From Sphingopyxis sp. (GTDB taxonomy: Bacteria; Pseudomonadota; Alphaproteobacteria; Sphingomonadales; Sphingomonadaceae): 58,851 bases of DNA. Under the pieces are notes generated by a model, which was not told the DNA's origin, ran no database searches, and worked only from the letters and a program-made list of their open reading frames with translations. The position numbers and the translations under genes were made by a program. Of this stretch, positions 25,142-35,135 are shown piece after piece (the stretch's first letter is position 1; each line of letters opens with the position of its first letter). The stretch covers positions 1-58,851 of the forward strand of contig JAEMRT010000021.1 in the NCBI GenBank assembly GCA_016463225.1. The letters are read 5' to 3'.

Positions 25142-25852
25142 ATGGGGAAGAAGCAATATCCCACCGCCGCCGCCGCGCTGGAAGGCCTGCTCTTTGACGG
25201 CATGCAGATTTGTGCGGGGGGCTTTGGCCTGTGCGGTATCCCCGAACGATTGATCGACGCGATCCGCGATGCCGGGACCAAAGACCTGACCATCGCCAGC
25301 AACAACGCCGGGATCGACGGCGAAGGGCTCGGCAAGCTGCTCCGCACCCGTCAGGTCAAGAAAATGATCTCGTCCTATGTCGGCGAGAACAAGGAATTCG
25401 AACGCCAATATCTGGCGGGCGAACTCGAGGTCGAATTCTGTCCGCAGGGCACGCTGGCCGAACGCTGCCGCGCCGGCGGCGCGGGTATCCCCGGCTTTTA
25501 TACGAAGACCGGCGTCGGCACCGCGGTCGCCGAGGGCAAGGAGGTCAAGAGCTTCGACGGGCAGGATTATATCCTCGAACGCGGCATCTTTGCCGACCTC
25601 GCGATCATCAAGGGCTGGAAGGCCGACGAGAGCGGCAACCTGATTTTCCGCAAGACCGCACGCAATTTCAACGCGCCGATGGCGACCGCGGCCAAAATCT
25701 GCGTCGCCGAGGTCGAGGAAATCGTCCCCGTCGGCAGCCTCGACCCCGACACCATCCACCTGCCCGGCATCTATGTGAAGCGCATGATCATTGGCGCGCC
25801 TTACGACAAGAAGATCGAGTTCCGCACGGTGCGTCCGCGCGAGGCCGCGTGA
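25142..25852 (+). CDS. scoA: 3-oxoacid CoA-transferase subunit A
   Basis: A 236-residue alpha subunit of a family I CoA-transferase, moving CoA from succinyl-CoA to a 3-oxoacid such as acetoacetate. It shows [10 protein letters not shown] near the start, the [11 protein letters not shown] glycine-rich loop, and a C-terminal IYVKRMIIG typical of SCOT alpha chains. The beta subunit gene is not next to it: two unrelated genes lie between them, all joined by overlapping stops and starts. Regulation by the divergent LysR protein is likely. Confidence 0.92.
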   Translation: MGKKQYPTAAAALEGLLFDGMQICAGGFGLCGIPERLIDAIRDAGTKDLTIASNNAGIDGEGLGKLLRTRQVKKMISSYVGENKEFERQYLAGELEVEFCPQGTLAERCRAGGAGIPGFYTKTGVGTAVAEGKEVKSFDGQDYILERGIFADLAIIKGWKADESGNLIFRKTARNFNAPMATAAKICVAEVEEIVPVGSLDPDTIHLPGIYVKRMIIGAPYDKKIEFRTVRPREAA

Positions 25853-26730
25853 TGCGCGCGCTTCCGCTCGTCGCTTCGCTGCTCCTTGCGGGCTGCGCAT
25901 CTAGTCCCGCTAAGATTGCAACTGCACCGCTCCCGCCACCCGTCCGAGCTTCGGCCGAGGCCGCCAAGCCGCCCGTCGCGTTGCAGTATCTCTATGGTTC
26001 GGCCGAGGCCGCCGTCGCGGTGCGCGCTACCAACGCCCGCATCGCCGATTATGGCGTGTGGCGGATCAAGGCGCGGCCGACGGATAGCGTCGTCCTCGCC
26101 CCCAGCGCGACGATGGATGCGCCGGCGTTCGAGCCGTGCGGCAACAAGCCTTTCGCCGCGGTCTTCGACGCCGACGAGACGTTGATCTGGAATCTCGGTC
26201 CGATGCGCCATTTCGCCGAAAAGGGCACCGGCTTCGACCTCAAGATCTGGGACCAGTGGGAAAAGACTGGCGCGGGCAAGGCCGCCGCGATGCCGGGCAG
26301 CGTCGAAATGGTGAACAAGCTCCGCGCCGCGGGCATCACCGTCATCGCCAACACCAACCGCAGCGCCGCCAACGCCAAGGGCAGCGAGGAGACGCTGCGC
26401 GCTGCCGGGCTCGGCGATTTCAAGCATGGCGAGACCTTGTTCCTGATGGGCGACGACGCCACCGGGTCGAGCAAGGCCGGCCGCCGCGCGACGATCGCAG
26501 CAAAATATTGCGTCATCATCCTCGCCGGCGACCAGCTCGGTGATTTCAGCCAGCAGTTCAACGTCAGGGATCTGCCCGCCACCACTCGCATGGCGCTCGC
26601 CACCGGCCCTGCCACCGCAGCGCTGTGGGACAAGGGCTGGTTCCTGTTCCCCAACCCCGTCTATGGTCCATGGGAAAAATTGGGATGGGACGAAACTTTC
26701 CCCACTGATAGCAAATGGAAGCCGGACTGA
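25852..26730 (+). CDS. HAD-superfamily acid phosphatase lipoprotein (e(P4)-like)
   Basis: A 292-residue class C acid phosphatase/5'-nucleotidase of the lipoprotein e(P4) type. It starts with a lipoprotein signal (ASLLLAGCASS; lipidated Cys at about residue 15), then has the catalytic AVFDADETLIWN (DxDxT) and a late MGDDATGSSKAGRR. It would be anchored in the outer or inner membrane facing the periplasm, where family members release phosphate from nucleotides and NMN. The ATG shares its A with the scoA stop (TGATG). A periplasmic enzyme inside a cytoplasmic CoA-transferase operon is odd. Confidence 0.86.
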   Translation: MRALPLVASLLLAGCASSPAKIATAPLPPPVRASAEAAKPPVALQYLYGSAEAAVAVRATNARIADYGVWRIKARPTDSVVLAPSATMDAPAFEPCGNKPFAAVFDADETLIWNLGPMRHFAEKGTGFDLKIWDQWEKTGAGKAAAMPGSVEMVNKLRAAGITVIANTNRSAANAKGSEETLRAAGLGDFKHGETLFLMGDDATGSSKAGRRATIAAKYCVIILAGDQLGDFSQQFNVRDLPATTRMALATGPATAALWDKGWFLFPNPVYGPWEKLGWDETFPTDSKWKPD

Positions 26731-27098
26731 TGGGGTTGTTACGCAAGCTCAAGATCGGGCCGTATAAGAACTTGGCGTCCAAGGCGAACCGTTGTCACCC
26801 TAACGAGATACCGCTGGATAAAGGCGACGTGTTGACGAACGAAGCGCATGAAGTGATGCGGGTTTGGGTTACCAATGGCGACGGAAGTTCGATTTGGATC
26901 GCTGCCCAGATTCTGGATGATCCGACCACATTCGGTTACCTTATGTCGGACACCCTTCGGCATGCCGCGCGGGCCTATGCAGCCACTTGGGACATAGAAG
27001 AAAGCGCCGCGCTCGAGGCCATCGTAGCTGGCTTGTCAGAAGAATTGCGAAACCAGACCGGTGAAATTACCACCATCCAAAAAGGAAGCCTGATCTGA
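26730..27098 (+). CDS. DUF5076-like small protein
   Basis: A 122-residue soluble protein with a pattern I recall as DUF5076 ([20 protein letters not shown], seen here in parts VMRVWVTNG and [10 protein letters not shown], then [18 protein letters not shown]). No function is known. I chose ATG 26730 (TGATG with the phosphatase stop, GGAAG ten bases ahead) over ATG 26715. Base composition is lower in GC than its neighbours. It overlaps scoB by one base. Confidence 0.68.
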   Translation: MGLLRKLKIGPYKNLASKANRCHPNEIPLDKGDVLTNEAHEVMRVWVTNGDGSSIWIAAQILDDPTTFGYLMSDTLRHAARAYAATWDIEESAALEAIVAGLSEELRNQTGEITTIQKGSLI

Positions 27099-27733
27099 TG
27101 CCCTGGACGCGTGACGATATGGCGGCGCGTGCCGCCAAGGAACTGCAGGACGGCTATTACGTCAATCTGGGTATCGGCATCCCGACCCTGGTCGCGAACC
27201 ATATCCCCGCCGGGATGACGGTCACGCTCCAGTCCGAAAACGGCATGCTCGGCATCGGTCCCTTCCCGCTCGAGGGCGAAGAGGACGCCGACCTGATCAA
27301 CGCGGGCAAGCAGACGATCAGCGAAGTCCCGAACTCGGCCTATTTCTCGTCGTCGGACAGCTTTGCGATGATCCGCGGCGGACATATTGACCTCACGGTG
27401 CTCGGCGCGATGGAGATTGCGGAGAATGGCGACATCGCCAACTGGATGATCCCCGGCAAGATGATCAAGGGCATGGGCGGCGCGATGGACCTCGTCGCCG
27501 GGGTCAAGAAGATCATCGTGGTGATGGAACATAATGCCAAGGACGGCAGCCCGAAATTCATCCCGGCCTGCACGCTGCCGCTGACCGGCAAGAATGTCGT
27601 CGACATGATCATCACCGACTTGGCGGTGTTCCGGCGCGACGATCATGCCAGCCCGTTCAAGCTGATCGAGCTGGCGCCCGGGGTGACGGCCGAAGAGGTC
27701 GCCGAAAAGACGACCGCCCACTATATAGCCTGA
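27098..27733 (+). CDS. scoB: 3-oxoacid CoA-transferase subunit B
   Basis: A 211-residue beta subunit of the family I CoA-transferase. The catalytic Glu that forms the CoA thioester lies in [11 protein letters not shown], and [13 protein letters not shown] is the conserved glycine-rich segment. It pairs with ScoA, encoded 1.2 kb upstream in the same operon. Start and stop share single bases with the genes on both sides. Confidence 0.93.
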   Translation: MPWTRDDMAARAAKELQDGYYVNLGIGIPTLVANHIPAGMTVTLQSENGMLGIGPFPLEGEEDADLINAGKQTISEVPNSAYFSSSDSFAMIRGGHIDLTVLGAMEIAENGDIANWMIPGKMIKGMGGAMDLVAGVKKIIVVMEHNAKDGSPKFIPACTLPLTGKNVVDMIITDLAVFRRDDHASPFKLIELAPGVTAEEVAEKTTAHYIA

Positions 27734-28188
27734 TGCACGTGTCGAGCGTCGCCGCCAACCCCGGTTCGACCTGGCTGATGATCGGCGGCGCGCTGTCGGT
27801 CGCGGCGGCCTTGCTCCATATCGTCTGCATCTTTGGCGGTCCCGACTGGTATCGCTTTTTTGGCGCCGGAGAGGGGATGGCGAGGGCGGCGGCGCGGGGG
27901 GACTGGCAACCGACGATCATCACCCTGTTCATCGCTGCGATCCTGCTGATCTGGGCTGCTTACGCCTTTTCGGGCGCGGGCTCGCTCCCGCGCTTGCCGC
28001 TGCTGCGCACCGGGCTCGTAGCGATCACCGCCATCTATCTGCTCCGCGCCCTGATCTTTGTCCCGCTCCATCTGTGGCGGCCGCAACATACCGACAGCTT
28101 CGCGATCTGGTCGTCGCTGATCGTTCTCCTTTACGGGACGGTCTATGCCATCGGTACGATCAAAGCCTGGCGTTATCTGACGGTCTGA
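27733..28188 (+). CDS. Small integral membrane protein, last gene of CoA-transferase operon
   Basis: A 151-residue protein with four predicted membrane helices and short loops (first segment near residues 14-34, last near 122-145). I do not recognise a family with certainty; it resembles small uncharacterised membrane proteins of sphingomonads. Its ATG overlaps the scoB stop by one base, placing it in the same message. No charged catalytic motif is visible within the helices. Confidence 0.72.
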   Translation: MHVSSVAANPGSTWLMIGGALSVAAALLHIVCIFGGPDWYRFFGAGEGMARAAARGDWQPTIITLFIAAILLIWAAYAFSGAGSLPRLPLLRTGLVAITAIYLLRALIFVPLHLWRPQHTDSFAIWSSLIVLLYGTVYAIGTIKAWRYLTV

Positions 28189-28200
28189 GCCGCTCCGGGG

Positions 28201-29547
28201 GTGACGGCGGGGGAAGTGACGGCTAAGACGGCGTCAACTATGAGGTCGCAGCCCAATCCTGCTTCAATGCCGCGCGTTGTCCTTATCCTGATCGCGATCG
28301 TCGCATTGGGCTTTTCGGGCTGGTTTGGCATTCACGCCTTTGGCGGGAACCAACCGCTCGCCAGCGTCCCAATCCCGATCATGGCGCCAGAGAACCTCCC
28401 CCAAACCCCTGCCCAATGGCGCGGCCGGATCGACTATCGCGCGCTCGACCGGCAACTTACCGACCTTGCCCAGCGACCCGAAATGGCGGGGCTGGCAGTG
28501 GCGGTGGTCGAGGACGGCGAATTGCGTTTCGTGCGCGCCTATGGCGTTTCCGACGTATCGACCGGAACACCGGTGACCGCGCAGACGATGTTTCGCTGGG
28601 CGTCGGTATCCAAAACCACAACCGGCGTGATGGCGGCGGCGCTGGCCCAGGACGGCGCCCTCGATCTTGATCGCCCCGTCGCCGCGTGGCGCACGTCGCT
28701 GCGCCTGCCCCGCGGCGCCGAGGCGGAGGTGACGCTCGACGACCTGCTCGCCCAGCGCACCGGTCTCACCAAAAACGCCTATGACGAGAAACTGGAGGAA
28801 GGGCAGAGCCCCGCGCTGATCCGCACCGGACTCGCCGCCGCGCCGCTGCAATGCGATCCCGGCACCTGCCACACCTATCAGAACATAGCCTTCGACGCGG
28901 CGAGCGAGATTTTGACCGCGGCCGCCGACAAACCCTTTGCCAACGCGGTCGAGGACCGGTTCTTTCTGCCGCTCGGCATGGTCAGCGCCGGTTTCGGGAT
29001 GGAGCGGCTGACCGGCGCGAAGGATTGGGCGAAACCGCACCGTGGGCACCATACCCTGCCGGTCAAGGAAGCCTATTGGCGCGTCCCCGCTGCCGCCGGG
29101 GTCGAGAGCGATATCGTCGATTTCGCCAAATGGATGCAGGCGATGATGGGGTCGCGCCCCGATGTCCTGCCGCAATCGGTGTTGCAGCTCGCCCACCGAC
29201 CCCGCGTCGGCACCGCAAAGCTCTATGGCGGCACCTTGCGGCAGGCGACGGGCGATGCGGCCTATGGCCTTGGCTGGCGGAGCTTTACCTATGGCGGCCA
29301 CCGGCTCGAAGGTCATTCGGGCGCGGTCGCGGGGTATCGCGCGACGATGATCTTCGAACCGGCAACGCGGACGGGCGTCGTCGCAATGTGGAACAGCGAC
29401 TGGGGCTTTCCCTTCCGCATCCCCTTCACGGTGATCGACAGCTATCACAAGCGCGACGACGCCGGCTGGCTCGACCTCAGCGAACTGCCGCCCGCCCCGG
29501 GCGTCGCCGCGGCGCCGGTCCTGGCTGCTGCAGCGTCGAAAGGCTGA
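28201..29547 (+). CDS. Serine hydrolase of the class C beta-lactamase/esterase family
   Basis: A protein of up to 448 residues with an N-terminal membrane anchor or signal (IVALGFSGWFGIHAF). Active-site motifs are complete: SVSK (SxxK), YQN (YxN) and HSG (in place of KTG), as in EstB-type esterases and D-aminopeptidases. It probably acts in the periplasm on an ester or peptide. The start is uncertain: GTG 28201 is the longest, while ATG 28240 or ATG 28267 would still retain the hydrophobic segment. Confidence 0.85.
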   Translation: MTAGEVTAKTASTMRSQPNPASMPRVVLILIAIVALGFSGWFGIHAFGGNQPLASVPIPIMAPENLPQTPAQWRGRIDYRALDRQLTDLAQRPEMAGLAVAVVEDGELRFVRAYGVSDVSTGTPVTAQTMFRWASVSKTTTGVMAAALAQDGALDLDRPVAAWRTSLRLPRGAEAEVTLDDLLAQRTGLTKNAYDEKLEEGQSPALIRTGLAAAPLQCDPGTCHTYQNIAFDAASEILTAAADKPFANAVEDRFFLPLGMVSAGFGMERLTGAKDWAKPHRGHHTLPVKEAYWRVPAAAGVESDIVDFAKWMQAMMGSRPDVLPQSVLQLAHRPRVGTAKLYGGTLRQATGDAAYGLGWRSFTYGGHRLEGHSGAVAGYRATMIFEPATRTGVVAMWNSDWGFPFRIPFTVIDSYHKRDDAGWLDLSELPPAPGVAAAPVLAAAASKG

Positions 29548-29621
29548 AGTGCGCGACCTGGTTGCGTACCGGGCCGCTGCTTGGGTAAGGCGCGCGTCCA
29601 AGAGCGAAAGGAGAATCATCA

Positions 29622-30599
29622 ATGCGCGTGCTGCTGATCGGATCATCGGGCTGGCTCGGGCGCTATCTTGCGCCTTTGCTCAGCCAAAGTGGGCATGAAG
29701 TTACCGGCATCGATGTCGTACCCGGCGCCCACACGCAAGTGATCGGCACCGTCGCCGATCGCGCGCTGATTAACCGGACGATGGGCGAGCATGGCATCGA
29801 AGCGATCATCCACAGCGGCGCCCTGCACAAACCCGACATCGTCCGCTATCCGCGCCAGGCCTTTATCGACGTCAACGTCAGCGGCACACTGAACCTGATC
29901 GAGGCGGCGGTCGCGGCGGGCAACAACCGTTTCCTGTTCACCTCGACCACCTCGCTGATGGTGCGCGCCGATGTCCGCGACGGCGCGGGTCACCATGGCG
30001 CGTGGTGGATGGACGAGGATTTCGGTCCGCTGGAACCGCGCAACATCTATGGCATCACCAAGCTCGCCGCCGAGCAGGCGTGCCGCCTCGTCCACCGCGA
30101 GCATGGCATCAACGTGGCGATCCTGCGCACCGGCCGCTTCTTTCCCGAGGATGACGACACCCACGCCAGCCCGAGCGGCCCGAACCTCAAGGCCAACGAG
30201 CTGCTCCACCGCCGCCTGACCGTCGAGGATGCTGCGGCGGCCCATCTTGCGGCGCTGGAGGCGGCGCCGACGATCGGCTGCGACACCTTCATCCTCTCCG
30301 CGCCGCCGCCGTTCGAACGTGCGGACGCGGAGGAACTCGCCCGCGATGCGCGCGCGGTGATCGCCCGCTATCATCCCGACGCCGCTGAACTTTATGCGGC
30401 AACGGGCTGGGTGCTCCCCGAAACGATCGACCGCGTTTACGACCCGTCGCGCGCCGAGCGCCGCTTCGGCTGGCGCGCCCGCAGCGACTTCGCGAGCGTG
30501 CTGGCGGCGCTGCGCGAGGGCGGCACACTGCCCTTCGCGCACGACCCCGCCTACACCTCCCCCATCGTTGCCCAGGAGCGCGAAGCATGTACGAGCTGA
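29622..30599 (+). CDS. NAD(P)-dependent epimerase/dehydratase (extended SDR)
   Basis: A 325-residue extended short-chain dehydrogenase. The Rossmann loop is GSSGWLG at residues 7-13 and the active site YGITK. It should epimerise, dehydrate or reduce a nucleotide sugar or similar. No sugar-biosynthesis cluster is near, so the substrate is open. A purine-rich GAAAGGAG precedes the start. The 3' end overlaps the GST gene by 13 bases. Confidence 0.88.
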   Translation: MRVLLIGSSGWLGRYLAPLLSQSGHEVTGIDVVPGAHTQVIGTVADRALINRTMGEHGIEAIIHSGALHKPDIVRYPRQAFIDVNVSGTLNLIEAAVAAGNNRFLFTSTTSLMVRADVRDGAGHHGAWWMDEDFGPLEPRNIYGITKLAAEQACRLVHREHGINVAILRTGRFFPEDDDTHASPSGPNLKANELLHRRLTVEDAAAAHLAALEAAPTIGCDTFILSAPPPFERADAEELARDARAVIARYHPDAAELYAATGWVLPETIDRVYDPSRAERRFGWRARSDFASVLAALREGGTLPFAHDPAYTSPIVAQEREACTS

Positions 30600-31270
30600 T
30601 CACCGCCAACCGCAATTATTCGAGCTGGTCGCTGCGTCCGTGGGTGCTGATGACCGCGCTCGGCATCGCGTTTCGTGACCGCGTCGAGCCGTTCACCAAG
30701 CCTGCCAATTACGACGATTTCCGCAGCTTCTCGCCGACCGGGCAGGTTCCCGCGCTGCTCCACGAGGGGCGGACCATCTATGATTCGCTCGGTATCACCC
30801 TCTATCTCGCCGACCGGCACGAGGGCGTGTGGCCGACCGACCCCGACGCGCGCGCCTGGGCGCAATGCGCAGCGGCCGAAATGCACAGCGGCTTTGCGGC
30901 GCTGCGCAACGATTGCACCATGAACGTTGGGGTGCGCGTGACGCCCAAGCCGATGTCCGGCGCGCTCAAAGCCAATGTCGCGCGGATCCGCGAGTTGTTC
31001 GAAGAGGGGCTGGCAAAATTCGGCGGACCGTGGCTCGCCGGGCCGGATTTTACCGCAGTCGACGCTTTCTTCGCCCCGGTCGCATTCCGCATCCGTACCT
31101 ATGGTCTCGACGTCGGCGCCGGACAGGCATGGGTCGACCATATCCTCGCCCACCCCGCGATGCTGGAGTGGGAACGGCAGGCGCTCGCCGAAAGCTGGCG
31201 CGAGGTGGGGCATGAGGAAGAGTTGCGCGCGTGCGGGGCGATTACGGCGGACTACCGGACGGTCCAATAG
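30587..31270 (+). CDS. Glutathione S-transferase family protein
   Basis: A 227-residue GST. The thioredoxin-like N-terminal domain begins YELITANRNYSSWSLRPW, with Ser residues at the catalytic position, and FSPTGQVPALL supplies the cis-Pro; an all-helical C-terminal domain follows. It resembles maleylacetoacetate-isomerase-like and YfcF-type GSTs. It overlaps the epimerase gene, so the two probably share a message. The substrate is not evident. Confidence 0.88.
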   Translation: MYELITANRNYSSWSLRPWVLMTALGIAFRDRVEPFTKPANYDDFRSFSPTGQVPALLHEGRTIYDSLGITLYLADRHEGVWPTDPDARAWAQCAAAEMHSGFAALRNDCTMNVGVRVTPKPMSGALKANVARIRELFEEGLAKFGGPWLAGPDFTAVDAFFAPVAFRIRTYGLDVGAGQAWVDHILAHPAMLEWERQALAESWREVGHEEELRACGAITADYRTVQ

Positions 31271-31302
31271 CATCGCCGCCCTCGCCTCCGCGGGGACGAC
31301 GA

Positions 31303-31821
31303 TCAGTCGACCAGCGCCTCGCGCACGACCGCAATCCCCGCTTCGCGCTGCACCTTCAATTCGGCCTTCAACTTCGCCGGATCGCGCGCAAAGACGAAAC
31401 CAAAGCTGACTCCGCCCTCCTTGCCGATCGTCGCATGGTGCAGCTTGTGCGCCTGCACCAGCCGCTTGGCATAGCCGCGCCGCGGCACCCAGCGGAAAGT
31501 GCGCTGATGGACCAGCCCGTCGTGCACCACCGTATAGATGATGCCATAAAACAGCACGCCGAGCCCGATCCACGTCCCCGGCGCCCATGCGCCGGTGCCC
31601 ATGATCATCGGGCTGCCCACCGCAAACATCGAAATGCTCAGCGCGGCGCCGAACAGCCCGAACAGGTCGTTCTTTTCCAGCATCTTATCGTGCGGCTCGT
31701 GATGGTCGCGGTGCCACGCCCAGCCGAAGCCGTGCATGATATATTTGTGGCTCGCCCAGGCGACAAATTCCATCGCCAAAACGGTGGCGACGACAAGCGC
31801 AATGATGGCGGACAGCGGCAT
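31303..31821 (-). CDS. crtZ: Beta-carotene hydroxylase
   Basis: A 172-residue membrane di-iron hydroxylase that adds the 3 and 3' hydroxyls to beta-carotene, giving zeaxanthin. All four histidine boxes are present in order: HKYIMH, HRDHH, HDGLVH and HKLHH. Sphingomonads make hydroxylated carotenoids (nostoxanthin, zeaxanthin), but no other crt gene lies in the window, so crtZ is separate from the main cluster. ATG 31821 gives the usual start; the longer frame overlaps the PLD-like gene. Confidence 0.93.
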   Translation of the reverse strand: MPLSAIIALVVATVLAMEFVAWASHKYIMHGFGWAWHRDHHEPHDKMLEKNDLFGLFGAALSISMFAVGSPMIMGTGAWAPGTWIGLGVLFYGIIYTVVHDGLVHQRTFRWVPRRGYAKRLVQAHKLHHATIGKEGGVSFGFVFARDPAKLKAELKVQREAGIAVVREALVD

Positions 31822-31864
31822 GCTGCCGATATAAGCGCCCCGACCCGCCAGCGCCAGCCCAGGG

Positions 31865-33544
31865 TCAGCCCTGATCGCCGACGAACACCAGCCGGTCGCG
31901 GAACTTGTGGCTGCGCGCGGTCGGCGAAAAACTGGACCGCATCCAGCCGCCATCCTCGCTCAGATAATCATCCTCGGTCAGCCCCTGTCCGCGGATCTGG
32001 TTGATGAAAGCGCGCGATTTATAATGGTCGAACATCCGCAGAAACTCGGTCGCCATGATCGCGATCAGCCGCGGATCTTCGCTCAGGAAGGCATTTTCGT
32101 CATTGCCCTGACAGCTTTCGTCGCTGAAATTGGCCGAGCCGAACAACATCTGCGGCCGCGCCCCGAACGGATCGATGATCATCAGCTTACTGTGGATCTT
32201 GTGGTTGCCGAACGCCCTGGCATCCCATTGCCGCCCCATGTAGGTTTCGAGCCGCGAGGGAACAAAATAGCGTGTGTTGTTCGTCGTCAGCGCCTCGACC
32301 TTCTTGCGCACCGTCGTGTTCGCCAGGCCATAGTGGAGCAGTTGCGCCGGTTGCGCCGCGATCGCGGTGACGATTGCGGGGTCGAGCGCGAACGGCGCGC
32401 TGGTCAGCACACAACTTTTCGCCGCGCCCACCAGTTCGACCGCCTTGTCGACGATGTCGAGGGTGCGCACGGGGGAGAAATATTGCGTCGCGAACGGTCC
32501 GCCGCCCGCGACCGCGAGCCGCGCCTGAAGCGCGCCGACGCGGTTGCGCACCTCCGCCGGATCAGTCTTTGACGGCCCGCGCGCTGGATCGTCTGCGAGG
32601 ATCAGCCAATAGTCGTGATAGGCGGTCGCGACGACCGGATCGTCGAGAATCACCGCGGCATTGGTCTGGTAATAAAAGGCGTTCTCCGAAAAATTGGCGG
32701 TGCCGGTGAAGGTCCGCACCGGAACGCCACCCACCAGATGGACGATGAACTTGTTGTGGCTGATCTTCTGGATCGCCGCGCGCGGGGTCGCGGCCGATGC
32801 CAGGCCGTGCGCGGCGAGGACCGCTTCGCTCTTGTGCGTCGCATGGTCGCCCGGCTTGGCGTGATAGACGATCCGCACATCGACCCCGCGCGCCTTTGCC
32901 GCCGCCAGCGCCGCCGCGACCTCGTCGTCGAAAAACTCGTAGATGCCGATGCGCAGCGCGTGCCCGCCGCCCGCCGCCGCGATAAAGCCGATCAACGCCT
33001 CTTTCAGTCCGCGCGACAGCCAGCGCCACGCCGCGCCGTCGGGGACGTCGCGCGGATGCGCGCCCTTGAAGCGGTCGAGATAGGCAAATGCGGACGTGAC
33101 GCCGCGATTGACATAAGCGCCGGTGCCCGCCGTCATTTCGGGCGAAGGGCGCAGTTTCAGCGTCAAGGGCACCTCGTCGGTCGTCAATCCATCGGGCGGC
33201 GTCCCGCGCACCGGGAAAATATCGAAAACATAGCCCAGACTGCTCTTCAGCGAATAATCGCTCCAGCGAAAGCGCTGAAACGGCGCCTCGCGCGACGACA
33301 CGTCATAGCCATCGACCGGATCGCCCTTGAAGCGTTTTTCGCCGCGCAGCCAGTTGACCGCGATGGCCTCGCCGGTGGTCAGATCGACCTCGCTCTTGCG
33401 CACCGCAAAGCCGTGCAGGCCTTGGCTTTGCGCGGGATCGACGTCCCAGCCGAGCGAAATGCTGTGGGTGCCGACCAGCGCCGCAGCGCGATACGGCCCG
33501 CGCGTCGTGCGGATAACGGGGCGATAGGCGGGAATCGAAACCAT
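31865..33544 (-). CDS. Phospholipase-D-like protein with two HKD sites
   Basis: A 559-residue protein. About 180 N-terminal residues of unknown fold are followed by two PLD half-domains. The second is canonical (HSKLMIID, then GSANFSDES). The first has HNKFIVHL: the His and Lys are kept but the Asp position of HxKxxxxD is Leu. It may cleave or transfer phosphodiesters of lipid or nucleic acid. There is no signal peptide. I chose ATG 33544 because AGGAGAGG precedes it; the frame extends 18 codons upstream. Confidence 0.85.
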   Translation of the reverse strand: MVSIPAYRPVIRTTRGPYRAAALVGTHSISLGWDVDPAQSQGLHGFAVRKSEVDLTTGEAIAVNWLRGEKRFKGDPVDGYDVSSREAPFQRFRWSDYSLKSSLGYVFDIFPVRGTPPDGLTTDEVPLTLKLRPSPEMTAGTGAYVNRGVTSAFAYLDRFKGAHPRDVPDGAAWRWLSRGLKEALIGFIAAAGGGHALRIGIYEFFDDEVAAALAAAKARGVDVRIVYHAKPGDHATHKSEAVLAAHGLASAATPRAAIQKISHNKFIVHLVGGVPVRTFTGTANFSENAFYYQTNAAVILDDPVVATAYHDYWLILADDPARGPSKTDPAEVRNRVGALQARLAVAGGGPFATQYFSPVRTLDIVDKAVELVGAAKSCVLTSAPFALDPAIVTAIAAQPAQLLHYGLANTTVRKKVEALTTNNTRYFVPSRLETYMGRQWDARAFGNHKIHSKLMIIDPFGARPQMLFGSANFSDESCQGNDENAFLSEDPRLIAIMATEFLRMFDHYKSRAFINQIRGQGLTEDDYLSEDGGWMRSSFSPTARSHKFRDRLVFVGDQG

Positions 33545-33679
33545 GGGCCTCTCCTGTTCCAAAGCGCGACTCCAGAAGGGCGGCACCATGCTAAACATCT
33601 TTGCCGCCGACGCGACCGAAAATTGCGTTTCCTATCGCCACCGGCTTGCAATGTTGTGCCGCTGATCTAAGGCAGCCGC

Positions 33680-35110
33680 ATGACTCGCCCCCGCACCCTG
33701 TACGAAAAAATCTGGGACGCGCATGTTGTCGAACAGCGCCCCGACGGCACCTGCCTGATCTTCATCGACCGCCACCTGGTCCACGAAGTCACCAGCCCGC
33801 AGGCGTTCGCCGGGCTTCGTGCGAGCGGCCGCACGGTGCGCCGTCCCGACCTGACCCTTGCGGTGCCCGACCACAATCTGCCGACGACGGCGCGCAGGGA
33901 CGCGGCGGGCAACCGGCTGCCGATTGCCGACGTGGAAAGCGCGGCGCAGCTTGCGGCGCTCGAAACCAACGCCCCCGATTTCGGCATCCGTTACATCGAC
34001 GCGACTGCCGCCGAGCAGGGCATCGTCCATGTCGTCGGCCCCGAGCAGGGCTTTTCGCTGCCCGGCACGACGATCGTGTGCGGCGACAGCCACACCGCGT
34101 GCCACGGCGGCATCGGCGCGCTGGCATTCGGCATCGGAACGAGCGAGGTCGAGCATGTGCTGGCGACGCAGACGCTGCTGCTCCAGCCCGCGAAGACGAT
34201 GGAAGTGCGCGTCGAGGGCGCGGTCGGCCCCGGCGTGACCGCAAAGGACATCATCCTCCACATTACCGGCACCATCGGCGCCGCGGGCGGCACCGGCCAT
34301 GTCATCGAATATACCGGCAGCGCCATCCGCGCGCTGAGCGTCGAGGGCCGTCTGACCGTCAGCAACATGGCGATCGAGGGCGGCGCGCGCGCCGGGCTGA
34401 TCGCGGCGGATGCGACGACCTTCGCCTATCTCAAGGGCCGCCCCTATGCGCCGAAGGGCGTCGACTGGGATGCCGCGGTGGCTTACTGGACCAGCCTCGC
34501 GACCGATCCCGGCGCGACGTACGACAAGACCGTCATCATCGACGCCGCCGACATCGCGCCCAGCGTCACTTGGGGCACCAGCCCCGAAGATGTCGTGCCG
34601 ATCACCGGCAGCGTACCCGCGCCCGACAGCTTCGCCGACCCGTCGAAACAGGCCGCGGCCGCCAAATCGCTCGCCTATATGGGCCTCGAACCCGGCACCC
34701 GGATGCAGGATGTGCCGATCGAAAATATCTTCATCGGCAGCTGCACCAACAGCCGCATCGAAGATCTGCGCGCTGCCGCCGCGGTGCTGAAAGGGCGGCA
34801 CAAGGCCGACAATGTCAAATGGGCGATCGTCGTCCCCGGATCGGGGTTGGTGAAGGCGCAGGCCGAGGCCGAAGGGCTCGACCGCATTTTCACCGACGCG
34901 GGTCTCGAATGGCGCGAACCCGGCTGTTCGGCATGTCTCGGCATGAACCCCGACAAGGTGCCTGCGGGCGAACGCTGCGCCAGCACCAGCAACCGCAATT
35001 TCGTCGGCCGTCAGGGGCCGGGCAGCCGTACCCACCTGGTGTCGCCCGCGATGGCGGCGGCGGCGGCGGTGACCGGGCGGCTCACCGACGTACGGGAATT
35101 GATGGCTTGA
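33680..35110 (+). CDS. leuC: 3-isopropylmalate dehydratase large subunit
   Basis: A 476-residue aconitase-superfamily enzyme of leucine synthesis. The 4Fe-4S cysteines lie in [11 protein letters not shown] and [11 protein letters not shown], and further family marks are [11 protein letters not shown] and [15 protein letters not shown]. It works with LeuD. In this window the small-subunit gene is 0.9 kb downstream, with a metallo-beta-lactamase gene between. Length and motifs are normal. Confidence 0.97.
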   Translation: MTRPRTLYEKIWDAHVVEQRPDGTCLIFIDRHLVHEVTSPQAFAGLRASGRTVRRPDLTLAVPDHNLPTTARRDAAGNRLPIADVESAAQLAALETNAPDFGIRYIDATAAEQGIVHVVGPEQGFSLPGTTIVCGDSHTACHGGIGALAFGIGTSEVEHVLATQTLLLQPAKTMEVRVEGAVGPGVTAKDIILHITGTIGAAGGTGHVIEYTGSAIRALSVEGRLTVSNMAIEGGARAGLIAADATTFAYLKGRPYAPKGVDWDAAVAYWTSLATDPGATYDKTVIIDAADIAPSVTWGTSPEDVVPITGSVPAPDSFADPSKQAAAAKSLAYMGLEPGTRMQDVPIENIFIGSCTNSRIEDLRAAAAVLKGRHKADNVKWAIVVPGSGLVKAQAEAEGLDRIFTDAGLEWREPGCSACLGMNPDKVPAGERCASTSNRNFVGRQGPGSRTHLVSPAMAAAAAVTGRLTDVRELMA

Positions 35111-35135
35111 GCGCGCGACAGAGGGAACCAAGAGC

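Noticed and set aside
25210..25851. Upstream extension of the phosphatase frame across scoA
   Set aside because: Low-complexity Arg/Gln-rich shadow; the lipoprotein signal at ATG 25852 marks the true start.
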